A stretch of 64,000 nt of DNA from Pyronema omphalodes (taxonomy: Eukaryota; Ascomycota; Pezizomycetes; Pezizales; Pyronemataceae): positions 124,001 through 188,000 of the forward strand of contig JAJJXM010000052.1 of the NCBI GenBank assembly GCA_024516155.1, in the 5' to 3' direction. The translations under genes and the position numbers were made by a program. Below the pieces are notes generated by a model. The model worked only from the letters and a program-made list of their open reading frames with translations, was not told the DNA's origin and searched no databases. Below are positions 1 to 11,712 of the stretch, in pieces (the first letter of the stretch is position 1; each line of letters starts with the position of its first letter).

Positions 1-196
1 ATACCATTCCCGAAAATACCCCCCCCCCCCCCCAAATCTTCCCGACATTCCCCGATAGATCCTGATTTTCAGTTTGGGCTCTCTATCATAATTTTTACGC
101 TATGATGGCGATGATCACAGTGTTTGAATTTTTTACAAAACCTTTTCTGGAAAACGAATAAATAAAAATAACCGTTACTAACAAAACAAACCATAG
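1..196 (+). other. 3' part of an intron of the Lon gene
   Basis: No Lon-like coding sequence is seen in any frame before 197, and a branch-site-like TTACTAAC followed by CATAG ends at 196, so this stretch reads as intron. It holds a 15-nt C run (19-33). At 196 bp or more it is longer than nearly all other introns in the window. The donor is outside the window or cannot be chosen. Confidence 0.6.
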
Positions 197-1261
197 CTCT
201 TCATAGCCACCGCCAACTCTCTAGACACCATCCCCCCTCCCCTCCTAGACCGTATGGAAACCCTCCAACTCTCTGGCTACACTTCCCTCGAAAAATCCCA
301 CATCGCATCAAAGTACCTCCTCCCAAAGCAACTCCTCAGCAACGGCTTGTCCTCCAGCCATGTCTCCATTCCCCCTCCAGTCCTCGACAAAATCATCACC
401 AGCTATACCCGGGAGAGCGGTGTGAGAAACCTAGAGCGCGAACTCGGCTCCGTCTGCCGTGCCAAAGCAGTCCAATATTCCGAAGCACGAGACTCCGAGC
501 AACTTAGCACCTACAACCCCGAAGTTTCTATCACCGATCTTGAAACCATCCTTGGAATTGAAAAATATGAAACTGAGTTGACCGAACGCTCCAACAAGCC
601 TGGAGTCGTGACTGGCTTGGTGGCTTTCTCATATGGTGGAACCGGCGCTATTTTATTCATCGAAACAAGTCTTATGCCTGGCACCGGAAGAATTATAACC
701 ACAGGAAAGCTTGGGGATGTCTTGAAAGAGTCGGTGGAAGTGGCATTAACATGGGTAAGATCCCATGCCTATGAACTTGGAATTGCGGAAACAAAGGAAG
801 AGGATATTATGAAAGGCAAAGCACTACATGTGCATTGTCCGGCTGGAGCGGTGCCCAAGGATGGTCCTTCGGCTGGAATGGCGTTTGCGGTTGCGTTGGT
901 TAGTTTGTTTACGGGCAGGAGAGTGCCGAGTCAGCTCGCTATGACGGGAGAGATGAGTTTGAGGGGTAAGGTTACCCCGATCGGAGGCGTAAAGGAGAAG
1001 TGTATTGGAGCCTTGGCCGCCGGGGTGAAAAAGGTATTGTTGCCACAGGGCAACAGGAAGGAGGCTAGGGAGCTGCCTGAGGAGGTCAAACAGGGGCTGG
1101 AGATTATCTTCGTGAGGTAAGTTCTGATCCCGGGAATGCTTGGGGTGAAATGAACGGGAAGCTGACAATTTTGCAGGAACATTTGGGAAGGAATTCAGAA
1201 TGTTTGGCCAGAGTGGTCAGTGGCGGGCGATAACATCTCAACTGTAGAGAGTAGACTCTAA
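197..1261 (+). CDS. LONP2: Peroxisomal Lon protease, C-terminal part (5' end outside window)
   Basis: ATP-dependent serine protease of the peroxisomal matrix, involved in protein quality control. Exons seen are 197-1116 and 1177-1261 (phase 2 intron 1117-1176, GTAAGT...TTGCAG). The exon from 197 is in frame with the ATG at 254 but clearly starts earlier in the protein: it encodes the end of the AAA+ module ([19 protein letters not shown], with the arginine-finger region). The preceding intron ends TACTAAC...CATAG at 196. The proteolytic domain has the catalytic Ser in DGPSAGMA (codon 869-871) and the catalytic Lys in GGVKEK (992-994). About 334 residues are visible of a family usually 850-950 long. 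The last residues are ESRL, a PTS1 signal, which separates it from mitochondrial Lon (PIM1). Family and compartment are well supported; upstream exons lie outside the window. Confidence 0.93.
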
Positions 1262-4200
1262 GCGGCGAACAATATCAATCTCCAAACGAAGGCAGGAATG
1301 TATGAAGACAGTGGAACGATTGGGTTTGAGTGATCAATTGAGTTTTGGTCTTTGCTTTGAAGTCTTGATAGCTTTTTGATTTTGATACATTTGGTTTACC
1401 ACGTACGTACGATGCTTTGATGGAGGATTGCATGCATTTGCATTATGGTGTAATGAACCCGCATTATTTTTTGTACCATCAATCTCTATTCCTTATTCCG
1501 TATTTTTGTTTTTATTTCACTTTTTGAATACGTATTTATACCCAGTATGTAGCCTCATGAATAACATATGTTTATGACAAATGCAAATAACGGGATATAT
1601 GTGATACGTAATACTGTTCTGTGGCGAAATTTGGTGAATTGTAGACTCTGGTTATTCTTTGTGTGCAAGTTGGGGGCTATGGTGGCGGATCGTGGTTGTA
1701 CCCTCAATGAACCGCCAGGAGTTTGTAACCCTCATTTAGACGCTGTCCGGTTTCCATCGTCATTGAGACACCATGTACATGTACACCGATATCAAACGAT
1801 CTGAAATACACCCAACAGCACAGTGCAGCCTCTCGAGCTAAATTAGTTATCAGGCATCGCTATATCTCCTTTTACTTATCTACTACGCGAATACCCAATC
1901 CTAAATCCCCAACGTCCAATCTACGAGCTGCGAGCTGCAGGAAGCAGGCGCGTCAATGATCATGAGACAAACTTAAAGTCTCGAACTCCCAGTAGCTTGG
2001 TAAATTTGAAACTTCCAGGCCTCCTTTATGGTCCTGCTAGCCGGGCTTTGACAATCTAGGTGCTCGGCGGCTTTAACTGTATGATAAAGTTCGCGTGTGT
2101 AATGGTTTTAACACATAGTTCTGAGTGCACTTGAAACATTTGAAACATCAAATCTTGAGTATTTGCAATACATAGTTTGTATACTATGTGGAGATTTAAA
2201 GTATTTTTTTTTTCGGTTTTTTGCATGTTCGATTCCCGGTAATTTTAAATCTTATCTGATCCGCTGGATTTCTTTGGAATAAAAAACTGCCACATGAAGA
2301 ACGGAATATTCCGTGGTGAATCAAGAAATATTGTCAAGTTTGATTTATTGCTGTGAATTTCGGCACATGTGTGGTGTTGGGCTTGATTAGACCCTAGGAG
2401 ACTCATTGAGACGCAGCCTGTTGTGCGGAATTTAACCGCCAACCATACAAAAGTTCCTGAAACGTAGCATAATCTCTACAGAACTGCAAACTGCAAACTG
2501 CAGCCTCTCCCTCAAAGAGTTACGCCTACCTTTAAAAAAAAAATCTTGTAACTTGTAACTTATAACTGGTCCCTTTAACTAGTTCCCCAATTCCCCCGGT
2601 TTCCTTGAGTCACCACAAGCATACATAGTCTCACAGACTCAGAGCAAGCCTAGATTTGGATTAAACATTCCGATCTTCAGCAGAGGACGGGAACAAGACC
2701 AGATCAACACCACCAGCAGCAGCATCAGCCCCACGCCGCGCATCGATATCGCTTTGCCGATTTTCCCGGTCTTCTAGGGCCCAATAAGTAAAGTATCAAT
2801 CTGAAACCTCTCAACACCTAGCAATTTTTGTATCATAGATAGCCGAGCTGTGTTTTACCTTTTTGTATATTTGTGTGTGTGTGTGTGGGTGTGTTGGTAT
2901 GCCGTGTCTCTAAAGTCTCAGTGGATGTACTTTGAGTCTCTAACTCTGCCCATACAGAGTTGTAAATCTGTGATGTGGACAAATATTGGTATGAGTTTGC
3001 AATTTTTTTTTTTTAATATTGTGCCATCTCACTGCAGCTCGCCGAGAATACGGGATGTGGTTGTGATGCATGAGACATAACTAGACGGGATAAAGGACGG
3101 GATAAGGCGGGTCCTGGTGGGAGAGGCGGAGATGTAGGTAAGGCTGGTCTGGCATGTGTACATATTCTACATAAGGTAGGGCAAGGCGGAGACAGGCGTT
3201 ATATTTGAAAAGTCACGGGAACTGCAGGCCTGGGTATAGTTATTTATACCAAGTGAATGCTTGTTATATGTTGTAGGAAAGGTTGCAAGGCAAATATACT
3301 AGGAATTATGACAAGATTACAAGTGTATATTGGACTTGTAACTTGTACTGGGAATTATGGATTCCTAGGCTTGTGCTGTTAATAACAGAAGGCTATGAAT
3401 TCAGAGGCGGGTACAGCGGCGATACATGAGGATGTCAAGCCAATTGGGACATATGGTTTTGTCGATTGACGGAGCCAACATCCGATGGGTTTAGAGTATC
3501 GGGTCAATGCAGCGCCGGTAGCAGTAGCAAGCGGTGGGTGACGCGGGTATGTATGTATGTATGCTTGCCATACCCCGTTGGCCAGCGCAGCAGCACAGTT
3601 CTTTTATCAATGGAACTATGTATAATTAATACCTTGTCAGATCTGTAGATATTCCCACACTATCCAGTAAAAACGCTTCTGAGATGCCTGACACTTTCGG
3701 GGGGCATATGTTATTGGTGATCTCGTTGCCTAACGGGGAGTTTATTGCACTTGTCGGGCAGTTATATTTGTCGGGATCACACAAATTGGCTTTTACACAT
3801 TTTTTACTACTGCGACATTTAAGCTAGTCATGGCTTACAGATCGGAGAGTTATTGTTATCTAGCATACAGAAACCGCTTCTAATTTCGCGCTCAGTTGCA
3901 CAGGAAAATCAGTGGAGGCGGTTTGACGCCTTTTTGCTTGGCCTTTTGGCTTTGACTTTTTGGCCGCCGAGTAGGGTTTCAACCCACCCGCACGCGCAGC
4001 CCGCAGCGATCTACGGCAAATGTTACGGATTATGGAGGTTTATGAATCATGAGTGATCCATAATTCAGGTATAATTACTTCTGTTATATGCTAGCTAATA
4101 CAGTATTTCCAACATCCCACGCGTGGCGCTGCGGAAACCCACGTTCGATGGCCATCCATAGGCCAGAGCTTATGCTTTTTATCTGGCTCAGGGCCATTTA

Positions 4201-5772
4201 AATTGATATAGGGTTGATATGATGGAAAATTATACTACCATCCTGGTAATCTCCGCTGTTATTTCAGCGCACGGGATCGAGCAAAGCCACAGGATATCAC
4301 GAGATTTGACGCGGCGTGAGAGCGTGGGACAAAGAAAAGTGCCCAGGCGTCCAGGTGTTCGTGGGGTTACATATCTCAAACTTTTTAGAGATTGGTATCT
4401 TTTTTTCTCAGGAATTTAGTCGGGAGGCGCCGATGTTTGCAGCCCTTTGGAGCGTTGTCAATGTCCTTAATATTATTATTGCTTCATGCATGTGTTGGAT
4501 CCCATGGATCACTAAGGGAAGCGAGTGGCGAAATGATCAATAGTAGGGATGACGAGTACAACTGCTGCCTCTAGAACTATTATTCTCGGGGCTTATTTAT
4601 CGGTTGTATCTACTCTACTCGTCCTCGAGATAAATGTAGTGATGGGGTACACAGCATGACGAAGTCAGAACAAATCATCTCGTTTCACGAAACTTCCGAC
4701 GGATGGAAATTTATTGTGCGCCCCCATGTTTGGTGGTGTCGTTAATAACTTAATACCATTGTCTTCCATGGTGTATACACCCTTGAGTGGTGTTTACGCC
4801 TTGAACCTCTGACCTTACAAAATCAGCCATCCTCATCCTACCAAACGCCCGGAAACATTCCCAGAGACCCACTCATAGGCGAGGGTTACATCTAATAGCG
4901 CAGTTCGCCATCCCCATCAACCATCGCCCCACCTGTTTGCGCCATCCAGGCGCTGTCAAGACCCAAAGGTCTGGATCCATAGTACAGACAGTAAAGGGGT
5001 AGCTATCTACTCTATCTGGGTATGTAAGGTAACTGTGTCTAGCGAACTTGGGGAAAAGGAAGATACACATGATACCTCGGCTCTGTGATGAAGGTGAATG
5101 GAGACAACCCCACTTCAGTTCATGATGCAATGCTGAATGGTTGTTGTGCTGTGTCACATTGAGGTTTTGGATAGAGAATTCGTTGGTATTCAGCTGAACT
5201 ATGTACAGTATTGTTTGATACTCATCAATACTCGTTTCAAATCACCCCAGATCCATTTGGAACTTTTTGAGGTCTACTTTAGCGCTTTAGATAGATACCT
5301 TGGGCACTTTAGTTCATAAACCTTTGGAGCTTTCTGTGGACTATTGACCAAACATTTTGCATGAAGCTAGAAAGCTGGTACAGTCGACTGTGGACTTGAG
5401 CTGGCGCGTTTACATATGCGGATCATAAACCAAACAGTCTGCATGAAGCTAGAAAGCTAGCAGCCAGTAGAGCTTCCCCTACATGCATACATGGACAGAT
5501 TCCTTCGTCCCTTCGCTGCTGGGCTGCTAGGGAAGATGGCGATATACGCTTGTCATCTAAGCGTTGCATGTTAGCCATGACACCCGAGGATGTGTTATAT
5601 AGCGGTAGCGGTATGTACACGAGTTAGATGGGGTACCTACAGGCCAGATATCAATTTGGTAGCTGATCATCTACGGCAACTCCCCGAGACGCATATCCTA
5701 CATTAATCACTAGCTCTTTGAGATTTCTTCAGCTCCGGCTGATAGTTTGGAGAGATTAGAGAATTTTATATC
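1262..5772. other. Gene-free intergenic DNA, left part
   Basis: Only short ORFs (under 100 codons) without recognisable domains or a consistent splice structure. Contains a short GT run near 2870-2890 and two imperfect direct copies of a 33-34-bp segment at 5346-5378 and 5427-5460 (shared core GCATGAAGCTAGAAAGCT). No RNA gene was recognised. Confidence 0.55.
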
Positions 5773-6262
5773 TTAGAGCATTTCGAATTGAACTTCACCG
5801 GCTCCCCGGGCTGCTTCCGAAAAACCCTAATATTCTCTAAAGCGCCGATAATGCAAAAATTTCGCTTCCTCAACAGATCTAAGAATTTCTCTAACAAGCC
5901 GGTTACGGCGGTGAGAAATTGTAGTCTCCTACTTGGGGAGTTTTATGGTAGTCTATCCATATTATTTTGTAGCCTGCCCATATTCTCTCGTAGCCTGCCT
6001 ATATTCTCTCGTAGCCTGCCCATACAGTTCGGCTGTATTATCTCGTATCTTGCCCATATTATCTCGCAGCCCGAAAAGTCCAAATGGTAGCTCCAACTCA
6101 ATCCGACGACGATGACCGGTACAAGTTGAAGGCGTAACTGAGTTCCGCGGGAGAAATCCCCGCCGAGCACCACACGCACGCCATCGGTATTCATCCGGTC
6201 GCTAACGGTCCAGACCAGTGTGTGTCTAGGGACCGTTCTATTTGCCTCTAAAAATGCTCTAA
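5773..6262. mobile_element. MITE-like element with short terminal inverted repeats
   Basis: The segment is bounded by a perfect 11-bp inverted repeat, TTAGAGCATTT at 5773-5783 and AAATGCTCTAA at 6252-6262. This could be read as an 8-bp TIR (GAGCATTT) flanked by TA. There is no coding capacity. The middle holds a degenerate 21-bp tandem array (5960-6073). The size (490 bp) fits a miniature inverted-repeat element, but the TIR is short and a chance match cannot be excluded without finding other copies in the genome. Confidence 0.35.
5960..6073. repeat. 21-bp tandem repeat, about five units
   Basis: Units at 5960-5980, 5981-6001, 6002-6022, 6036-6056 and 6057-6073 (last one partial). The consensus is close to TATTCTCTCGTAGCCTGCCCA. 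A 13-bp insertion separates units three and four. It lies inside the MITE-like element. Confidence 0.85.
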
Positions 6263-9200
6263 TTTGTTAGCCGGATATAGTTTAAGTAATTAATTCCCAC
6301 TCTTATTTAGTAAATTTCTATCCTTATTTTGGACTAAACCTCCAAAATAGCTGGTTCTGCTCTGCTGCGACACGGAGCCTGACTTCCCCCGGCATCGCTA
6401 GGCTTGCCAGGCGATGCCAGGCGTTGCCAAGCCCCCGCTACAACCAGGCAAACCCATGGACTCTGAAGCGGCTTGCATGGATGATACCTGTCGCACCCGA
6501 ACACTGTCCATGGTTCCCTCCCGCACCTTATCTCGAGGTGGTGGCCGAGGCGAGCAACAATTATCCGGACGGAATTCCTGCCTATGTAGGTTAGGGAAGC
6601 GGGGATTATGTGAAAATTACGGAATTTTGAGCTGTTGCGCAAGCTGGGGTTTATGGACACCGGTTGGGCTGGGCGGAAAAAAAGAAGGAAAATGGTCCTA
6701 AAGATATGTTATCAGGTGCCACCAGGTTGTTTACCAAGACGTTTAACTATGTATCCGTTGATCTGTTGAGTTTCAAGGAGTTGAGAACTTCTAGAACACA
6801 GACAATGGTAACAAAACCTTCACCATTTGCTTCCACGGCTAAGATCATAAAGGTGGGTAAGACGAACGTAACTCTATTGTGAGACTTATCATAAAACTTC
6901 GGACGAACACATAGGCTCAAATTTCTTGTAACATAAAATTATGTTTGGAATAAATATGCGAACTCGTGTGGTCTGATGTTTCTGTCGAATCCATGTCAGC
7001 CAGGTACATGACCCAACCGGGAGGCGGCGTATTTTTGCCACCATGGAAGCAAGTAAGCAAAAACCCTAATTATCTAATGGAGTGCCTAGCTCATCATTAA
7101 CCCTAACCTAATAGCATGCGTTTTCAAAATCTCACCAAGCTACTACTATGTACATAACCCAGTTTTTCGGTCTGTGCATTTCTGATTTCGGCTTTCGCGT
7201 TCCAACAGGCATTATTTTCCTCGTTCCCCGCTTAGCAAACGATCAGGATAAACTCCATAGCCAACTCGGCAAAATTGCAGAATGTATGAGTGTATATATG
7301 TATACATGTATGTATGCATGTATTCCTATCACAACTTTCGCCCAACTTACTATGAGCGGAATAATGATATTGCGCGGCCTTACCGGGAGTTAATATATCC
7401 TTTTTATATATACCCAGTCTGTCCCCAATGCTCATTTCGCCGTTGAAGATCCGGTACAAAGTGACCACCGGCGTTGATAGAGTGGGGTTGGATTATCGGA
7501 ATTTTATCTATCGGTTAAGGTTTATTTAAAGCCTTGTTTTCTTTCAGATTCGGGGGATTAGTAATTAATACTCAACCGAGTATTTCATCACCTGCGCGCG
7601 TGGCAGCCATTCCCGTATCGTCCCGTCATGACTGCGTGAGTTGCTGCGGAAAGCGCGGATACCTCGTATCCGAACCGAGAGCCGATCTTGAATCTGTTAG
7701 GCTTTCTCGGCCTTTGCCAAGTACCTTCCCGAATGATTAGTATTGAGGCGTAAAGAAATCTTGGCCTTTCTTGCGTGGCGAGAGTGGCTATAACATAGGA
7801 ATGTACATGAGGCATAAGGTGCCTTGAGACATGCACTCCATGCTTCATTGGACAGTGGTGGTCTGATACATACTACCTCTGATATATTTCCAGCTTGGAG
7901 GAAAGTTAGTGTTATGCAATATACTTATTCCAACCAAGTAGATTTTAACGGAGAAGAAGCTCCCTGCGCATATCATAGTAGTAATTTATCTCTTCTTCTT
8001 TATCATACATGCAATGGGACGATTCGTGTTTTATTTGAATAACTCTGAGACGCAGATTTTCATTTGCTTTGACGAGTGATTAGTTTTCTTCTTCTTGCAG
8101 CTTTCCGTGTGGATTTCTCCACCAACAGTCAAACACGATCACACGTTTATTGTCCAGTCCAGTTCTTTATCAGACTGCCTGTAAAGAAGTGATATATGCA
8201 TCACATCGTGAAATCGATTCTTATGTACTTGCTTCTGTCTGGATAGCGAGGGTCTGGTCCACAAACCTTCGGATGCTCATACCCAGAACGCTGGATCCCT
8301 CCCATATAAGCATGCCACGGGGTAGGCGATAGATGGGTTCGTGACAAATTGATACCAGAGCACATGATGAAGTAGGAGGTAAGCAGTGGAGGACGCTGCA
8401 TGTATGACAAGTTGTATATTTGGACCGGTCATTTTCCCACACACCTTCAAGGAAGGAGTGATACTGCAGGCAGCAGAAGCAGATGCAAAGACTTACTTGC
8501 TCGCAGCGAGCTCGTATCCTCGCTAATATAATTTGATGTGTCCAGCTATTACAGTTACCGGATTTTCGTAAACGTAAATTTTTTTTTCCCTTACTTAACC
8601 CAAGGTTTCATGTTATGCGAATGGGAATTGAAAAAAAGTCGAAATCATTTCTCGCATGGACTCGCAACCATACACCCCAAAGATCCGTTATTGACACCTT
8701 GCCGGTCAATCAAGATAACGAAAACAAGCCTCTTTATTACATTCAAATTCCTACCTAAGAGAGATTCCTTTTCTCGTGGAAAAAACTCGCAGCGAGCTCG
8801 CTAGCAAATTGAACTGGCCGCCGCACGCTCGTGCGTGCCCCGGACTGGGAGACAGCTAATTGAATGATACAATCAAATCAAAAACTACACAATCGTGTGG
8901 GAAGTATGAACCAGCCCTGGAGCTCGGTCATTCATTGACCATCCCAAAGACAGCTGTATAAGGCCCCCACCGTACGATTTTCCTGTAACCGAAGGTCCGG
9001 TCCAGAAGAGGCTGTTACACTCACTCTAGCAATCACATTCACAGACCAACTGAGCTACATATACTGTTAAGATGGACGTTTCAGTAATTCCAAATTGGCT
9101 TAGGCTTTAGTTACTTAGTTCTAATGAATGTTTTAAATCATGTGCCTAGATTAAGATAACAGGAGAAACCCGCGGGGAAAAGCTTGAGGTATAGATCCTC

Positions 9201-10164
9201 CATTAACTATCACAACCCAATGCACCCCTTCACACCTTGTAAAATTCAAATATGTAATCTTATTATTCGGCCTGAGCCGGAAGTTTTAAGCCACGCCACT
9301 CTACCGACGCTGTACCGACGGAGAAAAAGCGAGGTAAGATGCATAGTCTATCGCCCGTGATACTTTTAGATACCTTTGCATACTTTTTGGTGTTATTCTG
9401 CACTGTGATATGGAATAGAGTACATTAGAAGGTAGAAAAAAATAAGCGGCAATTTTTGCCTTTATCGCAAGCCTCTGTGGAGCTCGTCTTGACTCGTCTG
9501 GCAGCCAGCATTGAGAATCCATGATCTTCGGATTTATGTCATGATACCCAACACGCAGTAGAGTAAAGCAGTCTGTGGGTGATAATTGTACATCTACATC
9601 CTAAGGGATCCTCATAACTACCTCAAATAAGCCGATATCTGTAGCTTTTTTTTTCGCGGCCTGCTCGCGATTGGCTGCATCAAAATGTGATGGATTGAAC
9701 TTCGTCTCTTAGCCTGTGGCGCAACCCATGGCTGGGCCCCGCCTGATGCGGTTCAGCGCGTCCAATAAGCGATGAACGAGCTTGTACATCGCCAGCTTGC
9801 ATCTCTTTTCCGCTTGTATATGTCTAGCATTTTCTGCAATGTACTACAGTACACCAACCGGAAGACAATGAAAAGAGCAAGCCATTGATATCCCAATTTG
9901 TGGTTCCTGTTTTTTTTTGAAAAAAATAATAAATAAGTCCTCCTCTCTAAACGCTTCGAGGCTTCGGCTTCGGCTTCAGCGAACGAGATGGGTAATAATG
10001 TCCACCTGTTACGCGGCTGTACGGATGGGGCGCTGCGTTAGAGTACTACTGCCGCGACAACTCTACGAAAAAAAAAGCATGACTGTACCGTGGCGGCACG
10101 GGCTTGGGACGAACTGCAACTGCTTCAGCGTCATGCCTTTTCTTTCCTCGTCTAGTTACACATA

Positions 10165-10241
10165 CTCCTGCTGCTGCTGATGCTGTTGCTGATGCTGATG
10201 CTCCTTCTCCTGCTGCTACTCCTGCTGCTACTCCTGCTGCC
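10165..10241. repeat. CTG-type trinucleotide microsatellite
   Basis: Imperfect repeats of CTG, GATGCTGTTG and CTCCTGCTGCTA on the + strand. The ORF across it on the minus strand is an alanine-rich low-complexity product (AAGVAAGVAAGEGASASATAS) with no domain. Confidence 0.8.
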
Positions 10242-11695
10242 GGTCTGCGATGATTTTGCGCGATGTACCGTCCGTAGCTGAGAGAACTATACACTGCTAT
10301 ACTTACCCAACTCTCGATGCGGGGAATTGCAGCCGCCCTCTAATAGAAAAAAAGCTGTATTTGCTGCAGTTTCGCGGTTGCAGAACGCCATCACGCCACA
10401 AAAAAATGCGAGTGTGCAACCATAACTTCTTGCAGTTTGGATCGGAGCCGGAATGTCCGGTTATCAAGCCATACGTAGGCAAGAACTACGCTCCGTCCGC
10501 AACACGCAGTTCACCCAGCAACAATCCCCAGAGGTTCGCCGTGCAGGATGCATTGCTTATTCTCTCCTCACATAAATTCAAGGTTCGAGATCGAGAATAA
10601 ATTTGTGATATGATCGGTTTATGTACTGCGAATTATATTAAGATATCTAAAGGTATAATAAATCTCCCGCCTATGATCTTTTGGTTACATCGCAACCAAC
10701 CATTGACATTTATTTCATGCCTTTTGTTTCGATTCATCCAACATAAAAAAACCGGTCGCCGCAAATGGAAAGAAGAGAGATATCCACCATCCCCAACAGT
10801 CCAGCAACCCGTCTTGAATCTTAGTCCTCTGCATTCCATTGGATATTTCTTTCCGAGTAAAGAAGTAAATCAAGCAAGCTGTGAGTCTCGTATGGTTTTT
10901 GCGTCAACGTGGCGCTGCTGAGCCAACCCCAAACTTGTACGCCTGGGACTGACAACCTGTCCTATTACATATCGACCTGAACTGGGAATTTTAGTAACGC
11001 TAATAGATGTCGCAATGGACATTTTTGGCACACCAAAGAGAGTTTGTTACGGTTTCCCAATTCCTAATTCCTAGACGTCTATAGAGTCTGGGGCATCCCG
11101 ACTCATTGCTCCAATCAGAAGACACAACGATGCTAATCGGGCTGTTGACTTTTCTGATTGTCGCTGCAGCTTGTCCGTTCATGTAAGTACAATAGTCAGG
11201 CCAGGGAACTGGGAAATCGGAACAAACTCTTTGCGATGTACCAAAAATATCTAATTGGATACCACTTTGAATTTGAATTGAATTTGATAACGGTTCTCGC
11301 GACGGTGGTTGTGAAGCTCTGAGACACTGGCCGAGCAAACCAACGCTATTGATCTACCGGCGCCTAAGGAATGCAACTCGACTCCTATTTCGTAGTCCTA
11401 GGCCCCGATGAATGGGAAAGAAGGGTGTTTCAGTGTATCCATCACGCAGGTTTCTGGTTGTTTCTTATGACTGTTTTGTTTATTTTATTAAAACATCCTG
11501 ATGGATGATGCCACTTGGCATGTTCGAGATAAGTAGTTGAGTCTTCGGTAAGACGACTTGGACTTTATTCTTGTCTACTACTTCTTTTGGTGAGCCACAG
11601 CTGTCGCCGAATCCTTACCGGAGCTTGTACAGACGCAATCTTTTGTCTTCGGTTGTGTCAAGCGAAGTTTGGTAGCGGGGACCGTGGACGCACTA

Positions 11696-11712
11696 GGGGG
11701 GGGGGGGGGGGG
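11696..11712. repeat. Poly-G run of 17
   Basis: Uninterrupted 17-nt G homopolymer in intergenic DNA. Three other C/G runs of 15 or more occur in the window (19-33, 14072-14086, 15500-15517). Confidence 0.9.

Noticed and set aside
7064..7110. CCCTAA-like motifs resembling telomere repeats
   Set aside because: Only isolated CCCTAA units, no array; expected by chance in 64 kb.
8500..8800. Direct copies of CTCGCAGCGAGCTCG as ends of a mobile element
   Set aside because: The repeats are direct, self-complementary in part, and there is no target duplication or coding content between them; insufficient for an element call.
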